DNA of 64,000 nt from contig NZ_FRBC01000007.1 in the NCBI RefSeq assembly GCF_900142515.1, forward strand, positions 1 to 64,000, in the 5' to 3' direction. A program made the position numbers and the translations under genes. Positions 16,884-25,329 of the stretch are shown here, piece by piece. Numbering within the stretch: position 1 is the stretch's first letter; each line of letters starts with the position of its first letter. This DNA is from Pseudoselenomonas ruminantium (GTDB lineage Bacteria; Bacillota; Negativicutes; Selenomonadales; Selenomonadaceae). Under the pieces are notes generated by a model. The model worked only from the letters and a program-made list of their open reading frames with translations, was not told the origin of the DNA and searched no databases.

Positions 16884-18545
16884 TTAATGAGCCATCAACG
16901 CCAGGGCAAAATCCAGTGCCTTGTCCGGGTCACGGGTCAGGCCTACGTATTCCCGGCCACTCGTAGTGGCACTCTTGACACCTTTGGCCTCACAGTCACT
17001 CTTGAGCTCATCATACATGGATGCCATCTGGGGGGCTAAGACAATCAGATCGAAGTCCGTGATGATATCCTTGTGCTGGCCATAGGCCATAGCAATGGAT
17101 TCCACAGGAGCATGACGATGTTCAGCGCCTTTCGTGATGGCCTTGGCCAACATGGAGCTGGTAGCACCGGAAGCGCAGAGCACCAATACGCGCTTGTCCT
17201 CGCTGGGCAGTTCCTCGGCTGCCACAACCGGTACCGCTTCCTCAGCGGGAGCTTCTGCCTGCGCTTCTTCCGTCACACCAGCTTTTTCCTTTTCCACCAG
17301 CTGGGCATCATAGACACGGAAGAACGGATAGTACATAACTGCATCCATAACCAGGAGCAGCGGGGCCAGCACAAAGGCCAGCTGGGCAAAGCCCGTACCG
17401 ATGATCAGGCCGATGGGCGCGGGGGTCGTCCAAGGCAGGATGTAGGTAAAGGCGTTCATGCCCAAATTGTCCACGAAGAACTTGAACACCCAGACATTGA
17501 GAATCGGGGTCAGGACAAAGGGGAAGAACAAGACCGGATTCAGGACGATGGGAGCGCCGAAGATAATCGGTTCATTGACCGCAAAGGTCACCGGCACGAT
17601 AGAAGCCCGCCCCACAGCCCGAAGCTGCTTGGACTTGGCAATGAAGGCGCACATGGCGCAGAACATCAGGGTTGCGCCCGTGCCGCCCAGCGTAGCGACA
17701 AAATAAGAAGTCGGATGCGTGAGGATATTCGTGGCATGGCCACCGGCACTGACGATCTGCAGATTTGCCTCGATATTGGCAATGTAGATAGCCGTCACTG
17801 CCGGTTCCACAATGGAGGGGCCGTGGATACCTACGAACCAGAACATGGCCATGGCACCGTAGATAATGGCCAGGCCGATATAACCATCAGCCGCCACAAA
17901 CAGGGGTTTGAACACTTCCAGAATCCAGGCACCGAACATCATGCCCGTAGCTTCCTTGAATACAATACCGAAAACCCAGTAGATCATGACCGCTACCGAC
18001 AGGGGGATGAGGTCGGCAAAGGTCTGGGCGATATAATGCGGAACTTCGTCCGGAAGTTTTATGGTAATATTGCGCTTAACGAAGAATTTGTAGATATTCG
18101 GCACCGTGAAGGCTACTACAAATGCAGAAAGCAAGCCTTTCGTGCCCATGAACTCGGTGGAGATGCCCCCTTCCACAGGAGCAACCGCCAGCAGCAGCAG
18201 ACAGATGATGGAAACGATCATGACGGATACGTCATTGATCTGCCGCAGTTTCGGCATCTTGGTGTTGAGACTGTCCGTCAGGCTCTTGGCAATAGTAGCC
18301 ACCATCAGGATCCCCAGCATGCCCATGCTGTAATTATAAGCCTGCCATAATACCGCACTGATCTTTTCCGGCCACTTATAGTCGAAAATCTCCGGCACAC
18401 AGGCTACCAGAATGAACAAGGACGAGAACAGGATTACCGGTATACAACTGACAAAGCCATCCCGGATTGCCCGCAGGTAGATATTGTTAGAAACCTTCTC
18501 AAAAAAAGGCTTCATGGTTTCTACCATTTTGATGAGTTTTTCCAT
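16884..18545 (-). CDS. lacE: PTS lactose-type EIICB permease
   Basis: Imports and phosphorylates lactose or related beta-galactosides. The 553 residues consist of a membrane EIIC domain (about 1-415, IHGPSIVEPAVTAIY and NEPIIFGAPIVLNP), an alanine/glutamate-rich linker (about 420-445) and a cytoplasmic EIIB domain with the phosphorylated Cys in LVLCASGATSSML (about residue 457). Length and domain order equal LacE. The EIIA partner is lacF at 1792-2109. Its promoter carries the lac-regulon element and the operon continues with a porin and GH53, so galactobiose is a plausible substrate. Confidence 0.92.
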   Translation of the reverse strand: MEKLIKMVETMKPFFEKVSNNIYLRAIRDGFVSCIPVILFSSLFILVACVPEIFDYKWPEKISAVLWQAYNYSMGMLGILMVATIAKSLTDSLNTKMPKLRQINDVSVMIVSIICLLLLAVAPVEGGISTEFMGTKGLLSAFVVAFTVPNIYKFFVKRNITIKLPDEVPHYIAQTFADLIPLSVAVMIYWVFGIVFKEATGMMFGAWILEVFKPLFVAADGYIGLAIIYGAMAMFWFVGIHGPSIVEPAVTAIYIANIEANLQIVSAGGHATNILTHPTSYFVATLGGTGATLMFCAMCAFIAKSKQLRAVGRASIVPVTFAVNEPIIFGAPIVLNPVLFFPFVLTPILNVWVFKFFVDNLGMNAFTYILPWTTPAPIGLIIGTGFAQLAFVLAPLLLVMDAVMYYPFFRVYDAQLVEKEKAGVTEEAQAEAPAEEAVPVVAAEELPSEDKRVLVLCASGATSSMLAKAITKGAEHRHAPVESIAMAYGQHKDIITDFDLIVLAPQMASMYDELKSDCEAKGVKSATTSGREYVGLTRDPDKALDFALALMAH

Positions 18546-18608
18546 GATGATTCCCTTTCTTTCTCTCTGACTAAAGAACCTTTGCTAAGTTCTTCTTGTT
18601 ATGCTTAC

Positions 18609-18661
18609 AGTATAGAGGAAAATTGTTTCCCCGTGTTTTCACGTTTTGAAAATGTTTTCAA
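18609..18661 (-). promoter_or_regulatory. lacE promoter with composite lac-regulon element
   Basis: TATACT on the minus strand (18609-18614), 19 bp upstream GAAAACA (18634-18640), then after 5 bp the palindrome TTGAAAATGTTTTCAA (18646-18661). Over 28 bases the operator region differs from that of gatY at only two positions, though the genes lie 12 kb apart. Confidence 0.75.
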
Positions 18662-18679
18662 TCCTGTTTGCACGCAAAA

Positions 18680-18717
18680 AGAACTGCCCTCTCATTGTCA
18701 CCAAAGAGGGCAGTTCT
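18680..18717 (-). terminator. Terminator after the HAD phosphatase gene
   Basis: On the minus strand AGAACTGCCCTCT and its complement form a 13-bp stem followed by TTTTT, just after the stop at 18740. Confidence 0.85.
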
Positions 18718-18739
18718 GTCAAGAGACATATGTCACAAA

Positions 18740-19381
18740 CTATATATTAATCTCGCTGAAGCTATTGACGATCTCATCAGCCTGACTCAGATCCTGCTCG
18801 CCGGAATTCGGGTTCCGATAAGCCACGCAGTACATGCCGGCGGCCTTGGCAGCCCGGATGCCATTGGTGGTATCTTCCACCACCATGCACGCCTCCGGCT
18901 TCACGCCCAGCCGTTGGGCGCTTATCAGATAGATAGCCGGATGGGGCTTGCTTTCCGGCAGCTCTCCCCCTGAGAGGATCGAAGTGAAATACTTCCGGAT
19001 ACCAAAACTATCCAGCACTGCATTCATGGCCCGCACATTAGAAGACGTAGCCAAGGCTATGGGAAAACCTTTTTCATGCAGTTTTTTGATGAATTCCACA
19101 CAGCCCGGCACCGGTTCAATTTCCCCGCTTTCCAGCACTTCCAGATAATGGTCATGCTTATAAGCAGCCATATCAGCAGCCGTGACATCAGTACGGCCAT
19201 ATTTCTGCAGGGTATCCCCGAAAATCACCCGGCTCGTACGCCCCATATAATGAACCAGATCCGCTTCATCAAAGGGCAGATCAAAATGAGCAAAGGTATC
19301 CATCTTCACCCGGCTATGGATGGGCTCACTGTCGATGATAACCCCGTCCATGTCAAAGATAACGGCTTTTTTTTCAATCAA
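18740..19381 (-). CDS. HAD-superfamily phosphatase (beta-phosphoglucomutase-like)
   Basis: About 213 residues. The nucleophile motif KAVIFDMDGVIIDSE is at the N-terminus, ATSSNVRAM is motif II, KPHPAIYL contains motif III and VVEDTTNGIRAAKAAG is motif IV; the helical cap lies between about 15 and 85. Such enzymes dephosphorylate sugar phosphates or act as phosphoglucomutases; the substrate cannot be told. The likely start is TTG at 19381, with AAGGAG about 10 bases before it, and it overlaps the stop codon of the EAL gene (TTGA), so the two are translationally coupled. Confidence 0.82.
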   Translation of the reverse strand: MIEKKAVIFDMDGVIIDSEPIHSRVKMDTFAHFDLPFDEADLVHYMGRTSRVIFGDTLQKYGRTDVTAADMAAYKHDHYLEVLESGEIEPVPGCVEFIKKLHEKGFPIALATSSNVRAMNAVLDSFGIRKYFTSILSGGELPESKPHPAIYLISAQRLGVKPEACMVVEDTTNGIRAAKAAGMYCVAYRNPNSGEQDLSQADEIVNSFSEINI

Positions 19382-21120
19382 TCTTCCTGACTCCTTGCAA
19401 TCAGACCTTTGAATGTATCCACATCCAGCGGTCTGGAAAAATAATAACCCTGGACTTCCAAACAACCTATGCGTTCCAGGAATTCCAGCTGTTCTCTGGT
19501 TTCCACACCTTCCACCACCACATCCATATGCAGGCGCTTGCCCAGTTCCACGATGGTTTCCATGATGGCACCGGCACGGCTGGACTTATCCACTTCCTGC
19601 ACAAAGGCCATGTCAATCTTGAGCACATCTACTGGCAGATCCTTGAGCATGGACAAGGACGAAAAACCACTGCCAAAATCGTCCATCATCACAGGGAATC
19701 CGCTTCCACGGAAGGCCCTGACTATCGCCATCAGTTGATGCGGATTTTCCATATAGGCACTCTCTGTGATCTCCAATTTCAACAGCCTGGGTTCCAGCTC
19801 ATATTTTTTCACCAAATCTTTCAGGTATTTCAGCAAATCCTGACTGAAGAAATTCAAGCGGGACACATTGACAGAAATCGGTACAGGCTTGATGCCTGCA
19901 TCCAGCTGCGAGCGCAGTACCTTGCAGGCTTCTTCCCATACAAAGCGATCCAGCCGCACGATAAAACCATTCTTTTCAAATACAGGAATGAACTTGCCCG
20001 GCATGATTATTCCCTTAGGATAATTCCAGCGCACAAGAGCCTCTGCTCCGATGACTCTCTGTTCCTCCATCCCATATACCGGCTGCAACTGAATGAAAAA
20101 CTGATGTTCCTGCAATGCATATTCCATATTGCGGACAATCATCTGCTCCTCAATCATCTGGTCACGCATTGCCTTATCATAGAAAGCGTAACGGGGCATA
20201 TACTTCCCTTTGATCCGGTTTAGTGCCATATGGGCGCGGTCACACATCTGATCCACCGGCAGGAAGGCATTATCTACCGGATAGACACCTGCATAGAAAA
20301 GAACATTGTGGCTGATTCCTAAAGACTGGATGGTGCTGTCCAGCCCGGCAATCAATTTATCCATATCCAATTTCTGGGTCGGCAGACACAGGGCAAAATG
20401 GTCAGCCTCAATACGGGCACAAACGCCCTCATCCCCCGTCAGCACATCCAGATAGAACGCTGCGGTCTTCAACACCAGGTTCCCAGTCTCAATGCGGAAC
20501 AAGTCATTGACAACCTTGAAGCAGCTGATATCCATATAGACAATGCTGTGCGGGATCTGATAATGCGCCTGCATGCGCTCCGAGGCCCGCCGGTAAAAAG
20601 CCTCCCTGTTGTAAATCCCCGTCAGCTGATCCCGCTCAACAAATTGATGCATTTCCGCCAGCTGCCGATTCTGGGCTACCTGCGCAGCCCGCCGCCATTC
20701 ATTCTCTTCCCGGGCCATGACATTGCGGATACGGCAACGCACGATAGTGGGATTATAGGGTTTCGTGATGAAATCCGCCGCCCCCATCTCCATGGCCCGC
20801 GCCTCACTATCACCATCATTATTGGCGGTCATGACCACCACAGGGATTCCTGCATATTGATCATTCTGCTTCATGAAGGACAGCACCTGAAAACCATCCA
20901 TAACCGGCATGACAAGGTCTACCAGCACGATGCTGACCTTGTTGCCCGCAATAGCCTGCAGTGCCTCCTGACCATTCTCAGCCTCTATGATCTCATAATC
21001 ATCCTGAAAAAACTGGGTCAGCACCACCCGGTTTATTTCCACATCATCCACAATTAACATCACAGGTTTATCGTCCACATTATCGCCTTCTTTACTGTGT
21101 GAGTTCATTATTTTGCCCAT
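19378..21120 (-). CDS. Response regulator with degenerate GGDEF and intact EAL domain
   Basis: The 580-residue protein has a receiver domain (about 18-135, phospho-acceptor Asp in VLVDLVMPVMDG, KPY near 120), a GGDEF-like domain (about 170-310) whose GGDEF is replaced by IEADHF, and an EAL domain (about 325-575) retaining AEALVRW, SVNVSRL, LEITES, MDDFGSG, LKID and EGVET. It therefore probably degrades cyclic di-GMP under control of a histidine kinase not in this window, affecting motility or attachment. The start is uncertain: ATG at 21120, a second ATG four codons on, or a GTG before DDKPVMLIVDD with AGAAGG upstream. Confidence 0.85.
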   Translation of the reverse strand: MGKIMNSHSKEGDNVDDKPVMLIVDDVEINRVVLTQFFQDDYEIIEAENGQEALQAIAGNKVSIVLVDLVMPVMDGFQVLSFMKQNDQYAGIPVVVMTANNDGDSEARAMEMGAADFITKPYNPTIVRCRIRNVMAREENEWRRAAQVAQNRQLAEMHQFVERDQLTGIYNREAFYRRASERMQAHYQIPHSIVYMDISCFKVVNDLFRIETGNLVLKTAAFYLDVLTGDEGVCARIEADHFALCLPTQKLDMDKLIAGLDSTIQSLGISHNVLFYAGVYPVDNAFLPVDQMCDRAHMALNRIKGKYMPRYAFYDKAMRDQMIEEQMIVRNMEYALQEHQFFIQLQPVYGMEEQRVIGAEALVRWNYPKGIIMPGKFIPVFEKNGFIVRLDRFVWEEACKVLRSQLDAGIKPVPISVNVSRLNFFSQDLLKYLKDLVKKYELEPRLLKLEITESAYMENPHQLMAIVRAFRGSGFPVMMDDFGSGFSSLSMLKDLPVDVLKIDMAFVQEVDKSSRAGAIMETIVELGKRLHMDVVVEGVETREQLEFLERIGCLEVQGYYFSRPLDVDTFKGLIARSQED

Positions 21121-21181
21121 AGGTATACTGATTATATTATACTACAAGACCGGTGTAAAATCCTGCAAAGAAAAGATGGCA

Positions 21182-21222
21182 AAAGACTCTACTTTGTCTT
21201 GCAGGAACAAAATAGAGTCTTT
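21182..21222 (-). terminator. Terminator of the purine permease gene
   Basis: On the minus strand AAAGACTCTA and complement form a stem after the permease stop, followed by TTTTG. Confidence 0.7.
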
Positions 21223-21244
21223 CACCAAAAGCTTTATGTAAATT

Positions 21245-22540
21245 CTAGAACCTTGCCTGGAAAACAAGATTCAAGAGGAAAAGAAAGCCCAATACATAGC
21301 CAAGGGCATGTACCTCCCGCCAGCTGCCTTTCAGGCACTTGAGCAGGGGATATGCGGTGAAGCCAAAAGCCAGGCCGGTCGAAATACTGCCGGACAAGGG
21401 AATCAGCACCACCACCAAAAATGCCGGGAACCATTCTGAAAAATCGTTAAACGTCATATATTCAAGCTGCTGCATCATCATTGCTCCCGTAATGATGATG
21501 ACCGGAGCAATTGCCGCAGATGGTACATAAGCCAGCAGGGGAATGAAAAACAAAGAGAGAATAAATAGTATGGAAGCAGTGAATGCCATCAATCCTGTGC
21601 GGCCGCCGCTGGCAATACCTGCCGCACTTTCCGCTGCCGCTACCGTAGGACTGGTCCCCATCGCACTGGAAATAATCGTAGTGAACGCCGAACCCTTGAA
21701 CGTCTTGGCAAACTTGGCCTGATTCGGCAGGATTCCCTCCAGCAGCCCCATGGTTTCAAAGACCATGATCATGGACATGGAGAACACGGCCACCAAAAAG
21801 AGCGCGCTGTTCAAATGGGAAAAATCTGCCTGCATAAGCAGCTGAGGGTATTCATGGATATCCGCTACATTCACGGTAATCTGTGTGCTCTCCGTGACAC
21901 CTGCGAAATAGCCAACCACACTGGTCACAATAATCGCGATGAAGAAACTGCCCATCACATTCCTCAGATACAGCCAGAGGCTCAGGATCAAGCCAAAAAT
22001 AGCCAGGAGCGCCGCCGGATTCGTCAGCGACCCCAATTCAATGATCGAGTTGCTGCCGCGCTGGATCAGCGATGCTTTTTCCAGACCAATCTCCACCAAA
22101 AACAGGCCTATGCCCGCGGTAATGGCACATTTCAAGGATGCCGGCACCGCACGGCTCAGCTTGCCAGCCAAAGGTGAGCAGGCAACAACCGCAAAGATCA
22201 ATCCCGATACTGCTGAAATCGCCAAAGCTTCATGCCAACTAAGTCCCATCTGCACGCAGATGGTATAGGTAAAGAATGCGTTGATCCCCATCCCCGGGGT
22301 GAGCACAATCGGTGCATTGGCCACAAAAGCCATCAACAAACAGCCTACAACCGATGAAAAAATCGTGGCAAAAACTGACAGTTCCACGGGAATCCCCGCG
22401 TCAGCCAAAATCAACGGATTGACAATTATGATATAGGAAATAGCAAAAAATGCTGTAATCCCAGCCATAACTTCCCTCTGCCATACCTTGGGATGGTCAA
22501 AAGCATGGCCAAAAACCTTACGCATAATTCTCACTATCAC
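21245..22540 (-). CDS. NCS2-family guanine/hypoxanthine permease (AzgA/PbuG type)
   Basis: About 431 residues with some 12-13 membrane segments. ITAFFAISYIIIVNPLILADAG, NAPIVLTPGMGINAFFTY and GTSPTVAAAESAAGIASGGRTGL are typical of the AzgA branch, which takes up guanine, hypoxanthine or adenine with protons. The guanine deaminase at 26284 could use its substrate. Start alternatives are a GTG at 22534 and an ATG at 22525; no strong site decides. No purine riboswitch is visible upstream. Confidence 0.85.
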   Translation of the reverse strand: MIVRIMRKVFGHAFDHPKVWQREVMAGITAFFAISYIIIVNPLILADAGIPVELSVFATIFSSVVGCLLMAFVANAPIVLTPGMGINAFFTYTICVQMGLSWHEALAISAVSGLIFAVVACSPLAGKLSRAVPASLKCAITAGIGLFLVEIGLEKASLIQRGSNSIIELGSLTNPAALLAIFGLILSLWLYLRNVMGSFFIAIIVTSVVGYFAGVTESTQITVNVADIHEYPQLLMQADFSHLNSALFLVAVFSMSMIMVFETMGLLEGILPNQAKFAKTFKGSAFTTIISSAMGTSPTVAAAESAAGIASGGRTGLMAFTASILFILSLFFIPLLAYVPSAAIAPVIIITGAMMMQQLEYMTFNDFSEWFPAFLVVVLIPLSGSISTGLAFGFTAYPLLKCLKGSWREVHALGYVLGFLFLLNLVFQARF

Positions 22541-22583
22541 TCCATTCGTATCATTTCACATATACTTTAGCGGTTTTAGCCAC

Positions 22584-22621
22584 AAAAAAAAAGGACATCG
22601 GTCCAAAAATGTCCTTTTTTT
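22584..22621. other. A/T-flanked hairpin between divergent permease and Crp-type genes
   Basis: A GGACAT/ATGTCC stem extended by A and T runs, with a 10-base loop. T runs follow on both strands, so it can work as a terminator either way. It lies upstream of the starts of both divergent genes. Confidence 0.55.
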
Positions 22622-22677
22622 CAAAAAAAAAATGCTATATAATGGATATGATTTTCAAGACAGGAAAGGATAAATCT

Positions 22678-23328
22678 ATGGAATTAGAATTCATTTTAGA
22701 ACACATGCCAGAAGAAATCAGGCGGCAGACTACCCATAAAAATTACGTCAGCGGGGAAACCATTGTCCGCAAAGGCGAAGACGCCAAGCATGTCTATTTG
22801 ATTACCAAAGGCAGCACCCGGGTCAGCAATGAATTCGCCAGTGGCCAGCGTTATACCTTTGCCTCTCTGGGCATAGCCGAGCTCATCGGCGACCTGGACG
22901 TATTGGCCGGCACAGGTGTCTATGCTGCCACCAATGAAGCCGATAGTGCCTGCGAGGTCATCGCCATGCGCGCTGAAACATTCCTTCAATGGATGCATAT
23001 GGACAACGAATTTGCCGTAATGGTTGCCCGGATGCTGGCCGCCAAAATGTACCCTACCTCCAACGAAGCCGGCCGCATAAAATTCCAGCCGAGTTTTGAA
23101 CGGCTCCACAGCTATCTTCTGAAGCGTCTGGGAGATATCCAGACCGATCTCTTCATCCTTCATACCAGCCGCCAGCAGATTGCTGACGATATCGGCACCA
23201 GCGTGAAAACGGTCAATCGCGGTGTATTGAAATTAAAAGAAGCAGGTCTTATCACCCTGCTCCACGGAAAGATCACCATCAACAAAGACCAGCAAAAAGC
23301 ATTGAAAGATGCCCTTGCCGATGAATGA
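22678..23328 (+). CDS. Crp/Fnr-family transcriptional regulator
   Basis: The 216-residue protein has a cyclic-nucleotide-binding-type beta-roll (about 1-115), a dimer helix and a C-terminal Crp HTH (about 140-205, SRQQIADDIGTSVKTVNRGVLKLKEAG). No Fnr-type cysteine cluster is visible, so it is not an iron-sulphur oxygen sensor; the effector is unknown. ATG at 22678 is chosen because AGGAAAGGA precedes it and a TATAAT (22638-22643) lies upstream, which excludes the earlier ATG at 22609. Divergent from the purine permease gene. Confidence 0.85.
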   Translation: MELEFILEHMPEEIRRQTTHKNYVSGETIVRKGEDAKHVYLITKGSTRVSNEFASGQRYTFASLGIAELIGDLDVLAGTGVYAATNEADSACEVIAMRAETFLQWMHMDNEFAVMVARMLAAKMYPTSNEAGRIKFQPSFERLHSYLLKRLGDIQTDLFILHTSRQQIADDIGTSVKTVNRGVLKLKEAGLITLLHGKITINKDQQKALKDALADE

Positions 23329-23351
23329 ACCGGCCTCATGGCCTGACGCAC

Positions 23352-23394
23352 AAAAAGCAAGATGAAAAGTCTGCTGATTTTTCATCTTGCTTTT
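23352..23394. terminator. Bidirectional terminator between the Crp-type gene and tRNAs
   Basis: AAAAAGCAAGATGAAAA and its complement form a 17-bp stem. T-rich flanks on both strands suit both the plus-strand regulator gene and the minus-strand tRNA operon. Confidence 0.8.
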
Positions 23395-23405
23395 CCATGC
23401 AAAAA

Positions 23406-23437
23406 ACGGGAACCCCTTCATCCGAAAAGGCTCCCGT
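23406..23437 (-). terminator. First terminator of the tRNA operon
   Basis: On the minus strand ACGGGAGCC and a complementary arm form a stem followed by six T residues, 13 bp after the last tRNA. Confidence 0.7.
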
Positions 23438-23449
23438 ATATCATTCAAG

Positions 23450-23526
23450 TGGTGCTCGCCGAGGGATTCGAACCCCCGACCCCCTCCATGTGACGGAGAT
23501 GCTCTAGCCAACTGAGCTAGGCGAGC
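23450..23526 (-). tRNA. tRNA-Val (CAC)
   Basis: The minus strand folds into a full cloverleaf: acceptor GCTCGCC/GGCGAGC with encoded ACCA, D stem GCTC/GAGC, anticodon stem TCTCC/GGAGG with loop GTCACAT, T loop TTCGAAT. The 7-base loop gives anticodon CAC (valine, GUG). Position 32 is G, which is unusual. Reading the loop as GTC (aspartate) breaks the stem. Confidence 0.75.
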
Positions 23527-23530
23527 AATA

Positions 23531-23607
23531 TGGTGGGGTTAACAGAATTCGAATCTGTGACCTCCTCGATGTCAACGAGACACTCTAACCAACTGAGCTA
23601 TAACCCC
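23531..23607 (-). tRNA. tRNA-Val (GAC)
   Basis: Cloverleaf on the minus strand: acceptor GGGGTTA/TAACCCC with encoded ACCA, anticodon stem TCTCG/CGAGG, loop TTGACAT with anticodon GAC, T loop TTCGAAT. Only 4 bp separate it from the neighbouring tRNA. Confidence 0.85.
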
Positions 23608-23615
23608 AATAAAAA

Positions 23616-23693
23616 TGGTGACCCAGGAGGGACTCGAACCCCCGACCCTTTGATTCGTAGTCAAATACTCTAATCCAACTGAGCTACTGAGTC
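23616..23693 (-). tRNA. tRNA-Arg (ACG)
   Basis: Cloverleaf on the minus strand: acceptor GACTCAG/CTGGGTC with encoded ACCA, anticodon stem TTTGA/TCAAA, loop CTACGAA with anticodon ACG (A34 normally edited to inosine). First gene of the three-tRNA operon. Confidence 0.88.
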
Positions 23694-23724
23694 ACAATAA
23701 TTGCTCTCGCAATCAACATATATT

Positions 23725-23753
23725 ATTATAGCGATTACGAAAGCAATTGTCAA
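23725..23753 (-). promoter_or_regulatory. Promoter of the tRNA operon
   Basis: TTGACA (23748-23753) and TATAAT (23725-23730) on the minus strand, 17 bp apart: a consensus sigma-70-type promoter in front of the tRNA-Arg gene. Confidence 0.88.
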
Positions 23754-23766
23754 CACTTATTAAAAA

Positions 23767-25257
23767 TTATTTTTCAAAAGCAGGTTCCGATGCCATAGTC
23801 TCCTCATCCTGCTTGTTGATGAGCTTGTTGAGCAGCGGTACCGTAGCAGCCATAACCACCGTTACGCCCAGGGTCACAAGACCGATCTGCGTGAAGACAT
23901 CAGAATATACGCCCAACGTCAGAACAGGATCCGTAACATCCTTCGGCACAGCCGTGAGGCTGGCTACCCAACCACCGATGATGGAAGAAATAGCCGTGGT
24001 GAGGAACCATGCCCCCATCAGGAAGCCAATGAGTTTCTGCGGCACGAGCTTGGAAATCATGGACAAGCCCAGACCACTGATCAGCAGCTCGCCGATAGAG
24101 CTAAGGAAATAAGAACCAACCAGCCACCATGCAGATACGATACCGCCTTCGCTGGCAAAGTTAGCCGAGAAACCAACTACAAGGAAAGAACCTGCCGTCA
24201 GCAGCATGCCCAGAGCAAACTTAGCCGGCATGGACAGATCCTTGCCCTGGCTGCCAAAACGAGAATACATGAATGCCAGGACCGGGCTGGCCAGCATGAT
24301 CCAGAACGGATTAAGCGTCTGGAAAACCTGCGCATCCGGAATGTTGATCCCCATGATGCTGTGTTCCACGTTCTTGATGGCAAAGAAGTTCAGGGACGTC
24401 GGCATCTGATTGTAAAGCGTGAAGAACACGATAGCTTCCACAATCAGGATCATTGCTGCGATCATATGGCTGCGGGTTGCACCCTTAGACTGGATGATCA
24501 TCTTGAAGAATACACCATACACCAGGATGCCGATGATCAGGAGCAGCCAGTGAGCAACGGACAGGTGCGAGAGCAGCCAGCTGGAGACGAAGGTCATCGC
24601 TACCACACCAGCGATAACAGCAGCCAGTTTCGTGTAAGAAAGCTTTTCCGCACCAGCCGGGGAATCAATGCCCCGTACCAGATAACGGAAGCTGACAAAA
24701 CCACCGATAGCCAGCACCAAGCCCATAGCGCAAATCATAAAACCTAAATCCAGGCCATACTTTGCACCGATGATCGGCACCAGCAACATGGAGATGAAGG
24801 AACCGATATTCACGGCCATGTAATACATGGTAAAGGCACTATCGAGTTCTTCTTCAGCCCCTTCATAGAGCTTGGAAAGCAGAGATGACGGATTTGCCTT
24901 GAAAATACCATTACCGCAGGCAATAGCGCCCAATGCCAGGAACACCATTTCCTTATTGGTTCCAGACATGCCCATCATAAAATAGCCAATCATCAGGACA
25001 ACAGCACCCAAAGTGATGGTACGCTGCGTTCCCAGCACCTTATCCCCCAGGAAACCGCCGATGGATACATAACCATATACCATGGCGCTGAATGCACCAA
25101 ATACTACAAAGGACTCTGCATCTTCCATGCCCAGGCTCTTAACGAAGAAGCCCGCCAGCACAGCCTGCAGACCGTAAAAACCAAACCGCTCCCAGAATTC
25201 CAGGAAGAAAAGCATATTAAACGCTTTTTTGCGATTCACAGGTTGCGTTTCTACCAT
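23767..25257 (-). CDS. dtpT: POT-family di/tripeptide:proton symporter
   Basis: About 496 residues with some 14 membrane segments. The N-terminal FFLEFWERFGFYGLQAVLAGFF carries the ExxERF-type motif of POT transporters, and FTMYYMAVNIGSF matches the second PTR2 signature. It imports small peptides with protons, in keeping with a rumen amino-acid fermenter. ATG at 25257 (MVETQPVNRK) is preferred over 25263 because GGAG lies 7 bases upstream. Monocistronic. Confidence 0.9.
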   Translation of the reverse strand: MVETQPVNRKKAFNMLFFLEFWERFGFYGLQAVLAGFFVKSLGMEDAESFVVFGAFSAMVYGYVSIGGFLGDKVLGTQRTITLGAVVLMIGYFMMGMSGTNKEMVFLALGAIACGNGIFKANPSSLLSKLYEGAEEELDSAFTMYYMAVNIGSFISMLLVPIIGAKYGLDLGFMICAMGLVLAIGGFVSFRYLVRGIDSPAGAEKLSYTKLAAVIAGVVAMTFVSSWLLSHLSVAHWLLLIIGILVYGVFFKMIIQSKGATRSHMIAAMILIVEAIVFFTLYNQMPTSLNFFAIKNVEHSIMGINIPDAQVFQTLNPFWIMLASPVLAFMYSRFGSQGKDLSMPAKFALGMLLTAGSFLVVGFSANFASEGGIVSAWWLVGSYFLSSIGELLISGLGLSMISKLVPQKLIGFLMGAWFLTTAISSIIGGWVASLTAVPKDVTDPVLTLGVYSDVFTQIGLVTLGVTVVMAATVPLLNKLINKQDEETMASEPAFEK

Positions 25258-25329
25258 AATCATTCTCCTAACTTCTCAAAAATACATATACACAGCATCA
25301 CCAATCGGCAATGTTTGTTACGGGTAGAC

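Noticed and set aside
22541-22677. Possible purine riboswitch for the NCS2 permease
   Set aside because: Neither strand shows the conserved loop and junction sequence of the purine aptamer; only a simple hairpin is present.
23450-23526. Reading the first tRNA as tRNA-Asp (GTC)
   Set aside because: Placing GTC at positions 34-36 breaks the anticodon stem; the only 5-bp stem with a 7-base loop gives CAC.
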